64,000 bases of DNA from positions 558,001 through 622,000 of the forward strand of contig NZ_CP091092.1 of NCBI RefSeq assembly GCF_029633915.1, given 5' to 3'. Position 1 is the first letter of the stretch. The number at the start of each line of letters is the position of its first letter. This DNA comes from Methanomicrobium antiquum (lineage in GTDB: Archaea; Halobacteriota; Methanomicrobia; Methanomicrobiales; Methanomicrobiaceae). The position numbers and the translations under genes were made by a program. Positions 1 to 8,296 of this stretch are shown here, one piece after another. The notes beneath the pieces were generated by a model, which ran no database searches, had not been told where the DNA came from, and saw only the letters and a program-made list of their open reading frames with translations.

Positions 1-2
1 TC

Positions 3-1454
3 CTGTCAACACCGCCTGTTGTAACACGGGTTGATCCAGGGGAACAGGAAATTACTGATCTTATAAATACAATGCGTCGATTTGAAGCAAGTGTTGATCA
101 AAATGCTTTAATGAAAGTATATATTGATGATTTTTTAGTATGTGAGTCTGAATATTTTGTCAGGAATATCTCATGTACATTTAATAATACAATATTAGGG
201 AATTTTGTTGTAAAAATTACTGCAGATAACACAAATGGTAGTGGAGAAACTACATGGAACTGGCATATCCGCTCCGCTGATTCACCTGTTGTAACACTTA
301 TCAAGCCGGTCTCTGAAGACATTACTGATCAGATTGGCAGTCCCAGGACTTTTATAGCAAGTGCCAACCAGCCGGCATATTTGGAATTTGCTTTTAATGG
401 CTTGCCGGTATGTAAGAAGCGTGTTATATGGGAAAACTATCCTTGTTCATTTAAATTTGCAAGCAGATCTGCAGGAGATCATAAGGTTGAAGTTACTGCT
501 GTTAATGCAAATGGAAGAGATAAAAAACATTGGAACTGGCATCTTACCAATCCAACATCATGCATCGAAAATGATTTACAATGTAAAGGGTATGATTTAT
601 ACAAGTGCATAAATGGTCAGTGGACCGTTTACGAATCAAATTCACCTCAGTGCGGATGGAGTGATCCTTTAACTCTTCGAAAAATCCAACATTATGTGGA
701 TTTATTCTGTCATCCAACATCTCCTAAGGCAGCTGCTGTTAGCGTTTCTACCGATCCTTTTCATTCAGTTTCAATTGAAACCTATGATTTTAAGTCGTAT
801 ACATATTCGGGGACAGTGAAATATAAAGCAGATCGGATTTATAGAAACATTGAAGTTGAACCGTTTGTTTACCAGTTGTATTTGTTTGCAGGTGATCCCT
901 ACTGCTCTTCAGTACCGATAACGGCAGAAAATATTGGTGTAAATATATCAAATGTTAAACCATCGGTTAATAATCTGGTAAATAATTCAGGATATAATGT
1001 TGAGGCAAAGCCAATCCGGGATATTGTTAAACCTGTTTCCGAAATCCAAAAAATTACAGGGATTCATCCTGATACTCAGGGTTATATTTTAAAAATCAGT
1101 GTTCTGGTAAACTGGTATGAATTGATGGTAGCTTTTCCTGATGCTGAATTTTCGGTCGAATTTGATCTTCAATATACAATCACAATGAGGCACTCTGAAC
1201 CCCAGGTAAATACATTTGTCCGCCACTGGGCATATTCAGGAAACGATAATCCTTTAATTCAATTAATGATGATGCTTGCTGGATTTTGTAATACACTTGA
1301 AACAATTCCGGCTACAGCAAACTGGGGTTCTGCTGATGTGGTGTCGGTGGGATTAAGTGGTGCGCAAAATGCAGGCGGTCTGTTAAGAGAACCGTCACAA
1401 TATCAGGATATATATGGGATCAACTGGCCGTATGGATATGGGGATGTTCAATAG
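3..1454 (+). CDS. Surface/secreted protein with Ig-like modules, 5'-truncated by window edge
   Basis: The reading frame is open from the first bases, so the start and any signal peptide lie left of the window; an internal ATG at 72 is not the true start. Two Ig-like modules are visible (ending near bases 270 and 560), each opening with a P-V-V-T-like strand and a G-S/T-x-R-x-F strand and closing with a W-N-W-H strand. A Cys-rich knob follows (Cys at the C-I-E-N, L-Q-C-K-G and Y-K-C-I-N-G-Q-W segments), then about 260 residues of unrecognised, probably beta-rich sequence. The same module occurs in the genes at 1487 and 5305, so this is one family of exported proteins. No catalytic motif was recognised. 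A role at the cell surface is inferred from module type and neighbours. Confidence 0.8.
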   Translation: MSTPPVVTRVDPGEQEITDLINTMRRFEASVDQNALMKVYIDDFLVCESEYFVRNISCTFNNTILGNFVVKITADNTNGSGETTWNWHIRSADSPVVTLIKPVSEDITDQIGSPRTFIASANQPAYLEFAFNGLPVCKKRVIWENYPCSFKFASRSAGDHKVEVTAVNANGRDKKHWNWHLTNPTSCIENDLQCKGYDLYKCINGQWTVYESNSPQCGWSDPLTLRKIQHYVDLFCHPTSPKAAAVSVSTDPFHSVSIETYDFKSYTYSGTVKYKADRIYRNIEVEPFVYQLYLFAGDPYCSSVPITAENIGVNISNVKPSVNNLVNNSGYNVEAKPIRDIVKPVSEIQKITGIHPDTQGYILKISVLVNWYELMVAFPDAEFSVEFDLQYTITMRHSEPQVNTFVRHWAYSGNDNPLIQLMMMLAGFCNTLETIPATANWGSADVVSVGLSGAQNAGGLLREPSQYQDIYGINWPYGYGDVQ

Positions 1455-1486
1455 TTCTTTCAGAGAATGAGAATGGGATTGTATCA

Positions 1487-2920
1487 ATGAAAGAAAAAAA
1501 TGTAATCTCAATTATTGCAATTGTGTTCATCACAGCCGGTGGAATATTAATCTGGGCGTCCGCTTGTGCAGGTGTTCTCCCGGGGAACTATTTTCTTCTT
1601 GAGATTGGTGGAAAATACGACTCCATGTACCCTTCAATCAGCCCTGACGGAGGAGAGATCGCTTATGTCGCCTATTCCTATCGTGAACCTGATTCGTCTG
1701 ATCTCTGGATAGTGAATACCCGGACGTGGAATACACGGAGGCTGACCTCTTTGGAAGATGTCCCCTTTCGCCCTTATTGGAATCCATCAGGAGAAACCAT
1801 CGTGTTTTTAGCCGGAAGGGATCTCTGGACGATCGAGAGAAACGGTAAGAACCTCACCAGGCTCACGGATAGTAAGTCTTTGGCTCTTTGTCGGGGCTGG
1901 AGTCCCGACGGGAGACGGATTGCCTATATCCAGAATAGCTCTCTTAGGGTGATAGATGCCGATGGCGGGAACAGTAAAATTGTTGTTGACGGATGTCATT
2001 TTGATGTTTTTCCATCGTGGAGTCCTGATAGCAGGAGGATTGTCGTTTCATGTCCTTCACGCCGAACCACTACTGTAAACGGCACTCTTATTTCTGAAAA
2101 TAATTCCCGTGCAGGGCTGTTGATTATCGATATCGAGAATGAGTCTGAGACCCTGATTGAAGTTGAAGACTGTAGCCTGCCGTCGTGGAGTCCGGCTGGA
2201 GATTGGATTGCATATGCATCGACTGACGGCATATGGACGGTTCGCCCTGATGGTTCCGGCAATTATAAAATCGGCGATGATCGCGTATATTTTTCCGAAA
2301 ATCCCAGATGGGATTCAACCGGCGGGAGATTAGTATATCTCACAACTGACGGCAGGATGATAAAGACAGTGAACTCTGACGGAACCGGGGAGCGTAATGC
2401 AGTGCCGGTTTTGGACAGCATCTCCTTCACCATGAGCAGTGATGGACATGTTGCATACAGCCCCATGTGCACCGTCCGGTTGTCACCTGTGGACGGTATC
2501 GACTGGTGTAAACTTTTTTCCACAATTCTGGATTTAATCAGGCTGAAAAATATGCAGGAAAGATGTATTGAGAGCATCAGTGAATATCGTGATACATATG
2601 ATAATACTGTGAGAGTCACATTGCCGGAGATAGTGTATTCCTCTCCTGAGGGACGTGTTGTTAATGATACTGTAGGTTCGGACAGAATATTCACTGTCGT
2701 CTCAGGTTCTCCTTCGACAATGAGGTTTTCACTTGATTCTGACGAACAGGTTTATTTGAGCGATACCGGTGTCCTGCAGGATTCGTTCATTTTTGAAAAT
2801 GTCTCTCCCGGTACGCATATGGTAATTGCATCTGTTTTTGGTGCGGATAATACGACAACCGGAACAGCAATTCGTTCATGGACATGGAATGTCTTATCCT
2901 GGGAAGAAAATAGGAGTTAA
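1487..2920 (+). CDS. Membrane-anchored TolB-like beta-propeller with C-terminal Ig-like module
   Basis: A 477-residue protein. Residues 7-28 form a hydrophobic signal/anchor. Residues about 35-320 carry TolB/WD40-like propeller repeats, recognisable from recurring S-P-D-G-x-x-I-A-Y and S-W-S-P-D-S-R-R-I strands followed by L-W-I/V-x-D-strands. Residues about 390-475 repeat the Ig-like module of the neighbouring surface proteins, ending in W-T-W-N-V. The propeller probably binds a partner or ligand outside the membrane; no enzyme motif is seen. It starts 32 bases after the preceding gene and may be cotranscribed with it. The ATG at 1487 is chosen because the signal segment begins directly after it. 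The propeller assignment is family knowledge; the function is unknown. Confidence 0.8.
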   Translation: MKEKNVISIIAIVFITAGGILIWASACAGVLPGNYFLLEIGGKYDSMYPSISPDGGEIAYVAYSYREPDSSDLWIVNTRTWNTRRLTSLEDVPFRPYWNPSGETIVFLAGRDLWTIERNGKNLTRLTDSKSLALCRGWSPDGRRIAYIQNSSLRVIDADGGNSKIVVDGCHFDVFPSWSPDSRRIVVSCPSRRTTTVNGTLISENNSRAGLLIIDIENESETLIEVEDCSLPSWSPAGDWIAYASTDGIWTVRPDGSGNYKIGDDRVYFSENPRWDSTGGRLVYLTTDGRMIKTVNSDGTGERNAVPVLDSISFTMSSDGHVAYSPMCTVRLSPVDGIDWCKLFSTILDLIRLKNMQERCIESISEYRDTYDNTVRVTLPEIVYSSPEGRVVNDTVGSDRIFTVVSGSPSTMRFSLDSDEQVYLSDTGVLQDSFIFENVSPGTHMVIASVFGADNTTTGTAIRSWTWNVLSWEENRS

Positions 2921-2950
2921 TGAAATTACTAGAAAATTGGAGTTTTAAGA

Positions 2951-3046
2951 ATGAAAATCAGAATATTATTATCTCTCTTAATCTATGGGATTTTTTGTCT
3001 TTTTAGGATAGAATATTTGTGGAGAAATCATGTTCAATTTTTGTGA
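2951..3046 (+). CDS. Possible small membrane peptide (31 aa)
   Basis: An ATG at 2951 is preceded by GGAG with an 8-base spacer and opens a 31-codon frame with two basic residues followed by a hydrophobic stretch, as in a single-span membrane peptide. Its stop overlaps the start of the next gene (3030) by 17 bases out of frame, which would allow translational coupling. It has no recognisable family and could be chance. Confidence 0.3.
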   Translation: MKIRILLSLLIYGIFCLFRIEYLWRNHVQFL

Positions 3047-3662
3047 TTTGGGAAATATTTTAAGGTCTATTTCCGGTTATATTATAAATCCTGTGGTAAC
3101 ATATGAAAAAAATAGAAATAAGGGTTATTCTCATGCAGTAGCAATATTTGTAATTCTTTATAGTGTCATTTGGTTTCTTTCGAAATCTTTGCTACTAATT
3201 AATGATATTTTATGCGGACGAACAATTGATTTGGACTTATTATCGCTGCAATTTATGTTATACCAGGCTCTATATGTCTCTATTGAGATTCTGGTTGTTA
3301 TATTTGTAATCTATTCTGTATCTAAATTTGAAAATAAAAATGTAAATTTTGTTAATTCTTTTAAAATTACATTTATAAGATGTGCCTTTTTTATCTTTAT
3401 ATTGGGATTATATTCTGTAATAAATGCAGTGTTGAATTTATTGAATATAAATTATGGCATTTCCGGCCTGGTAGATTTTGTTATTTATCTACTTTTTATT
3501 CTCGCAAACCTTTTTTTTATCCGGGTCTCAGCCGAAGGGATAAGGACATTGAATGGTCTTTCCAGAGTTAAATCATATTTAATCGCCATGATTTCTATTT
3601 TGGCCGCAAATGCGGCAATATATATTAATGCCTTCTGGCTTGAGGGTATATTATTGGCATAG
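3030..3662 (+). CDS. Multi-pass membrane protein, Yip1-like
   Basis: A 210-residue protein with about five hydrophobic segments (near residues 35-58, 78-100, 115-138, 145-168 and 183-203) and a short N-terminal cytoplasmic-type segment beginning I-I-N-P-V-V-T-Y-E-K-N. That pattern, a short P-containing amphipathic start followed by five membrane spans, resembles archaeal Yip1-domain proteins, but I saw no diagnostic motif. The ATG is preceded by GGAGA. The gene at 3806 has a similar build, so the two may be related. Function unknown. Confidence 0.65.
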   Translation: MFNFCDLGNILRSISGYIINPVVTYEKNRNKGYSHAVAIFVILYSVIWFLSKSLLLINDILCGRTIDLDLLSLQFMLYQALYVSIEILVVIFVIYSVSKFENKNVNFVNSFKITFIRCAFFIFILGLYSVINAVLNLLNINYGISGLVDFVIYLLFILANLFFIRVSAEGIRTLNGLSRVKSYLIAMISILAANAAIYINAFWLEGILLA

Positions 3663-3674
3663 GGGTGTGAAGTT

Positions 3675-3779
3675 TTGGTATTCAGAACATCAGATTTTTT
3701 CGAGGATTTGGAAGCATTATTCATATGGTCAAATTTTGTTGATTGTGAAGAGGAATGCTCAATAAATATGTCATTTTAG
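3675..3779 (+). CDS. Possible small acidic peptide (34 aa)
   Basis: A TTG codon lies 8 bases after a GGGGTG ribosome-binding-like sequence and opens a 34-codon frame in the 142-base gap between two membrane-protein genes. The predicted peptide is acidic and has two Cys around an E-E-E run. The ribosome binding site is the main evidence; there is no family match. Confidence 0.28.
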   Translation: MVFRTSDFFEDLEALFIWSNFVDCEEECSINMSF

Positions 3780-3805
3780 AATTTTAATAATTAGAGGTAA
3801 ATTAT

Positions 3806-4486
3806 ATGGGAAAAAATGATGAGAATATATTTGGGCAAATATATCTGACTATCTTAGATTACCTACATCTGATTTATCTTTTCTACAGGCATCCAAAACA
3901 GGCCTTTGAGATAGTAAATAGTGGGAAAAAAGTTCATGGTATTGTATTTTGTGTAATATACTTGTTCATCGTCAGTTTCATTTACAATTCTGCATATTCA
4001 TGTATTTCAGCTATGATGGTGTCAGGCTTTCTCCCAAGAGGATTATTGTCAGCTGTTTATGATGGAATATCTGGTTCAATAATTATGATTATAATCTATT
4101 TATTGAAATTTACAATTTTTGCGGTATTTATTTTTAGTTTGCTATGGGTATTGCGTATGAAACCCCCACTTGTCAAGACCATGAATACAATATTTTATGG
4201 TATGGCGATAGCCTATCCTTTCTTTTTGATAGTCCTCGCAATAGAAATTTTATCAGGGGGCATATTTTTTGAATATCTGGCAATTGTTGCTATTTTGATT
4301 TATTTATTGCCTGTTTTATACATGGAATGTTTAGGAATATCATGTCTTTTAAAGAAGTCGCAAAATCAGGTTATAATTGCGGTTCTGAGTGGAATTATAA
4401 TAGCAGTTCTTGCAGAAAAATACGTTCTTTTTGGATATGAAATTCTTGTAGTAAATACTGTCAGTCAGGTGGTGTTTTTAATTTAA
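3806..4486 (+). CDS. Multi-pass membrane protein, Yip1-like
   Basis: A 226-residue hydrophobic protein. A short N-terminal region containing F-Y-R-H-P-K-Q-A-F-E precedes about six membrane segments. The H-P-x-x-A-F-E start is typical of Yip1-type membrane proteins, where it lies just before the first span. An AGAGGT ribosome binding site precedes the ATG. Its stop overlaps the next start by one base (4486). Similar build to the protein at 3030. The function cannot be stated. Confidence 0.65.
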   Translation: MGKNDENIFGQIYLTILDYLHLIYLFYRHPKQAFEIVNSGKKVHGIVFCVIYLFIVSFIYNSAYSCISAMMVSGFLPRGLLSAVYDGISGSIIMIIIYLLKFTIFAVFIFSLLWVLRMKPPLVKTMNTIFYGMAIAYPFFLIVLAIEILSGGIFFEYLAIVAILIYLLPVLYMECLGISCLLKKSQNQVIIAVLSGIIIAVLAEKYVLFGYEILVVNTVSQVVFLI

Positions 4487-5274
4487 TGGTTAATTTATTA
4501 TATTCTCCTCCTGGGTCGGCATTTATTGATCTCTTTGAAAATATTAATGAACTTGTTTCTTATGATCTCAGGAATTTGTGGGAAGACTATCTCAGTCAAA
4601 AAGTCAGTGAGCACTGGGGGCCGCTGTCTGATTCAACCGGCCATTTTCCGGATTTCCTGAAGTCTTTCAATGACAGAAATGTGAAGAGAGTCCATACAAA
4701 AACAAAAGGAAAAATCGACGGGCCGTTTGTTGATGAAAGTTTCAACATTGGAAATCGGGGTGATTTTGTATGCGACAGCATCAGTCCCAGGTACGCCTTT
4801 CCGAAAAGCGGTAAAAAAGCAATAGCTGTCGGTTCGTTTCCTGCTGAATATTGGGATATTTATCCGGATCTGAAATGGTATGGTTTTGATTATGCCGGAT
4901 TCATGGAGCAGTTCAGAAAGAAGGATTATGATCTTGCTGTCATCGGTGCATGTATGAACCAGAATCTTAAGTTTCATGACAGGCCTGAAGGGCCTGATAT
5001 CATCTGTTATCAGCCGTCAGTATATCATGATTTAAAGAGATTGGCTCACGGTCATGATGGGGTTGAGGATCACAGAAAAGTAACTGATAACTTCATGGAC
5101 GTTTACAGAACAATAAAGAATGAACCCGTCGGAACGCCTGTTGGAAAGGAAGGCGGCGGTTTCACGGGTTATAATAATAAATACTGGACATACAGGACGC
5201 ATCCTGGCTTTGATATAATTAAAAGGAAGATAATATCGTTTTTTGCAACGGCTGGGTTCTCCCTCAATATTTAA
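4486..5274 (+). CDS. Hypothetical protein, unrecognised family
   Basis: A 262-residue soluble-looking protein without a signal peptide or membrane span, starting on the last base of the preceding stop codon. It is rich in aromatic residues and His in the C-terminal half (clusters around H-G-H-D-G-V-E-D-H and G-G-G-F-T-G-Y-N-N-K-Y-W). I do not recognise a family. The one-base overlap suggests coupling to the membrane protein upstream. It might be a cargo or partner of the surface proteins on either side. Confidence 0.6.
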   Translation: MVNLLYSPPGSAFIDLFENINELVSYDLRNLWEDYLSQKVSEHWGPLSDSTGHFPDFLKSFNDRNVKRVHTKTKGKIDGPFVDESFNIGNRGDFVCDSISPRYAFPKSGKKAIAVGSFPAEYWDIYPDLKWYGFDYAGFMEQFRKKDYDLAVIGACMNQNLKFHDRPEGPDIICYQPSVYHDLKRLAHGHDGVEDHRKVTDNFMDVYRTIKNEPVGTPVGKEGGGFTGYNNKYWTYRTHPGFDIIKRKIISFFATAGFSLNI

Positions 5275-6469
5275 TTCGTGATGGATTTTAGGAGGTGGGG
5301 TGATATGGGCAATCCCCCGCCAAGTCCTCCGGTTATCCTTTTAATAGTGCCTGCACAGGATTGCATAATTGATACCCTGGATAGTTTCTTTTCACGTTTT
5401 TTTGAGATAACTATGGATGTAGCATCAATTGTAACAATTTGGTTTGATGACATAATAGCATTTGTAACAAGTATATATGAGACAGATGTATCTTGGACTT
5501 TTGATCCAGAAAATATTGATCCTGATCCTATAATACCGGTTCATACAATAAGAATTGTTATTACTAATGGATCAGGTTCTTCTGAAAAAATATTATATTA
5601 AGTAATTACAGACGCACCAGTTACATCTCCGCCTCAGATAACGAGTCATACTCCCTCTTCCGGAAGCATTACTGATGCAAAGGGGGGAACGAATTCAAGG
5701 ACATTTGAAGTTGCCACTGATCAGCCGGCAACGATTATATTTTCGGTTGACGGGCTGGAGAAGAGAAGATTTTGTGCTGTGGAAAGTGCAACGTGGAACT
5801 GTGATTTTTCCAGTTATTCAGGTAATGCAACATATTCTGTTGTTGCAGAAGCGATTAATACAGTTGGAAGTTGTTCTTTAACTTGGAGTTGGAAAATTGA
5901 AAGTTCTTCTCATTGCGTTCCAACAGGTGAATACATTGATTTTGGATTTGCAAAATATCGTTCGGATTGTGATTCTGAAGAATCCAAATGGAGGAAAGCA
6001 ATGTGTCATCAAAATGCTCTCGCAAGATGGGGATATGCCAGTATCTCTAGAAATATTCCTACTAATAGCTATGATGACATAGTTGAATCCAGTGATAAGC
6101 TTGGTTATTTCAAGTATCAGCGTGATGATGAAGTATGTGAGGGCTGGGAGAACTGCTTTTTGGTTTCCAATAATCATTTTAGGCATCTGTATGTCGTTGA
6201 ATTGGGGGTAACAAATCATGGGGATCACGCTATATTGGCTGAATTTATTGGTGAATTTAGCAATTTTGATACGGAGAAAACAAATTTTGACAACTGGAAT
6301 TTCTTTCAATATGAGGATCTAGACATAAGACCAGGAGATGGTCAGATGCCTTATTATCCATCAAATGATCCCGGTAATCCAAATAAGGTTATTATACAAA
6401 AAATAACCGAGATCTACTGCAGTAGGACAATAAAAGATAATGGTGAATATTATTATACTCCACTTTATT

Positions 6470-6474
6470 ATTAT
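6470..6474. repeat. Target-site duplication ATTAT, left copy
   Basis: Identical to the five bases at 8195-8199 on the other side of the insertion sequence. Deleting one copy together with the element restores the reading frame of the interrupted surface gene. Confidence 0.85.
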
Positions 6475-8194
6475 CCGACTTTCCGCAGGTATTTCTTCAA
6501 CAATAGTATTTTTCATACTCTCCCCCCAATAACCGCAATATCTTTTTCAATTCATCATTCAGATTTGTAATTCGTTTTATTCTTTTATCACCCTCAACAA
6601 ATGAGAACTCCCTCACCCTCCTGAATCGGAAAAATGTCCATTTCAATGCCGGTCTTTGTGTCTGCTTTTTTGTCTGGCTGGTGACTGTTTCACCAGACTG
6701 TACCAGCATCTTTCTCAGCCGAAACTCAGTCATAGAGTAAATAAAAAGACACAATACCATGATCATAGCCAAAGCCTGAATCCGCGAATTTTTCTTTAAA
6801 TAGACCTCAGCAACCCGGAACGACTTGTCTTTCAGGAACCTAAATCCTCTCTCAACTGTTCCTTGAGCTTTATAATTCCTGAGCAATTCATCCGCAGACA
6901 TCTCAGTGTCATTCGTTGCCAGAACAAAACGTCCAAGATTTTGGCGTTCCTGCTCGACTACGCTGTCATTGTATTCGATATCAGCAGTAATCTTATACGA
7001 ATTAACTAATGGTTCACCGGCTTTTGGCCTACCTCGTTTTTTCTCTTCTTTCCTTTGAATCATGAGAATTTCAAGCTTGCTGAATTGATACTTATGATTC
7101 TTTTCTAACCATTTCTCTGCTTCAATGCGTGCGTCAGGTTCACATGCAAATTCCTGTGCACAGACTTTTCGAAGAGATGTTTTGGCTTTTTCCAGTTCTT
7201 TTACCAGATTCTTATCAAACGTTTTACTCTGTTGTTCATGCATTGGTTCTGAATGATACATCACCCATTTCCGTCTGATTCCTGCATATTCACTGAAAGA
7301 TTCACTATATGAATAGCGATTATCATCGCACGGTATGAACTGACAATCTGATTTGACCAGTTCCTTGGCCTCTTTAATGATAACCGGTACACGACTAATC
7401 CAGAAAGTGTGCTGACCTAAAGTCTGGAGATTTTTTTCGGTATAAAATGCAGCATCAGCTACATGATAGACTTTTTCGCCTGATTTGAGACTTTTCTGAA
7501 GTTTTTCAATAATGATTCGGAGTGTCTCTTTATCCGATTCATTCCCGGAAAAAGTCTGAAGAAATAATGGTACACCATGCTGATTTGATGCCATGCCAAG
7601 GACAAAACGCTTGAGATCCCATCGGCCATCCTTCGGATGGCCGTAGGTAATCTGAATTCCTTCTATGTTGAAATCGGATTCGTATTCGCCGGTTACGCTA
7701 AAGTTAGTGGTATCGACGTGAATGCAATGCGAGCCATATTCTGTTGGAATAAGGCAATTCGCCACGATATCGTTGAATAACTCAGTTGGACCATATTCTG
7801 CAATAGCATCCAGTGTTCTGCCCAATACATCATCATTTATCTGTTCTCGGGAAATTCCCTCCCCAAATAGTCTTTCAACGGCAATATCATCAAAAAATTC
7901 CGGAAACAGATAAAGACGGCGTTCGATGAATCCAAGACCGTTGATCACCATAGCTTTCACGGCCTGAGAATGGGTGAGATTATGGTTTCGGGTCTTGGGT
8001 ATTGCAGTGTCGATCATATTCGCGATACTAAGAGAGTTATAGGCTCCGGCAACGATGCCAAGATGACCAACAGAAAGGATAGATTCGTCATCAAAACCGT
8101 CAATGATGGGCATATTATAGGTTATTCCCTCAAAGTACAAGGATCTTGCGGTCGAATATTGTGAAATGTGTGGATTTTTAGTGCGGATGGTCGG
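6475..8194 (-). mobile_element. IS1634/IS4-like insertion sequence, apparently complete
   Basis: A 1,720-base element. The ends are imperfect inverted repeats: the left end reads CCGACTTTCCGCAGGTATTT and the right end, reverse-complemented, reads CCGACCATCCGCACTAAAAA. It is flanked by a direct repeat ATTAT at 6470-6474 and 8195-8199, as expected for a target duplication. It carries one intact transposase gene on the minus strand and no passenger gene. The undamaged duplication and intact gene suggest a recent insertion. The family name rests on the transposase sequence. Confidence 0.88.
6497..8113 (-). CDS. IS1634-like DDE transposase
   Basis: A transposase of about 538 residues filling the IS. 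It shows the DDE-type core: D-T-T-N near residue 140 (first Asp), V-A-D-A-A (second Asp), and a C-terminal Y-K-A-Q-G-T-V-E-R-G-F-R-F-L-K-D region holding the Glu, which is the typical Y-(2)-R-(3)-E-(6)-K-like signature. The N-terminal helix region with H-L-G-I-V-A-G-A-Y matches the IS1634 group. I prefer the ATG at 8113; an in-frame TTG at 8140 would add nine residues. Its stop codon lies 22 bases inside the left terminal repeat. It catalyses cut-and-paste movement of the element. Confidence 0.9.
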   Translation of the reverse strand: MPIIDGFDDESILSVGHLGIVAGAYNSLSIANMIDTAIPKTRNHNLTHSQAVKAMVINGLGFIERRLYLFPEFFDDIAVERLFGEGISREQINDDVLGRTLDAIAEYGPTELFNDIVANCLIPTEYGSHCIHVDTTNFSVTGEYESDFNIEGIQITYGHPKDGRWDLKRFVLGMASNQHGVPLFLQTFSGNESDKETLRIIIEKLQKSLKSGEKVYHVADAAFYTEKNLQTLGQHTFWISRVPVIIKEAKELVKSDCQFIPCDDNRYSYSESFSEYAGIRRKWVMYHSEPMHEQQSKTFDKNLVKELEKAKTSLRKVCAQEFACEPDARIEAEKWLEKNHKYQFSKLEILMIQRKEEKKRGRPKAGEPLVNSYKITADIEYNDSVVEQERQNLGRFVLATNDTEMSADELLRNYKAQGTVERGFRFLKDKSFRVAEVYLKKNSRIQALAMIMVLCLFIYSMTEFRLRKMLVQSGETVTSQTKKQTQRPALKWTFFRFRRVREFSFVEGDKRIKRITNLNDELKKILRLLGGEYEKYYC

Positions 8195-8199
8195 ATTAT
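8195..8199. repeat. Target-site duplication ATTAT, right copy
   Basis: Pairs with 6470-6474. The interrupted gene resumes at 8200. Confidence 0.85.
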
Positions 8200-8296
8200 G
8201 AGATTGTTGCGAGATTTATAATAGATCAAGAAAGTGATGCAGGAATTTATTATTGATGCTTATTAGTCAATGATTTTTTTATTTAAGTTTAGGTAA

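Larger units (their letters stand above)
5305..8256 (+). pseudogene. Surface Ig-like protein gene broken by an in-frame stop and an IS insertion
   Basis: The start is the ATG at 5305, placed 7 bases after a strong GGAGGTG at 5291-5297; a GTG at 5278 is in the same frame but has no such site. The frame reads one Ig-like module, meets TAA at 5599-5601, and continues in the same frame through a second module (ending W-S-W-K-I) and a Cys-containing C-terminal domain until the IS begins at 6475. Removing the IS and one copy of the ATTAT duplication joins base 6474 to 8200 and restores an open frame of 18 more codons ending at TGA 8254-8256. In the modules of the sister genes a W-x-W strand lies where the TAA falls, so the stop may replace a Trp codon. 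The gene is probably inactive. Confidence 0.8.
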
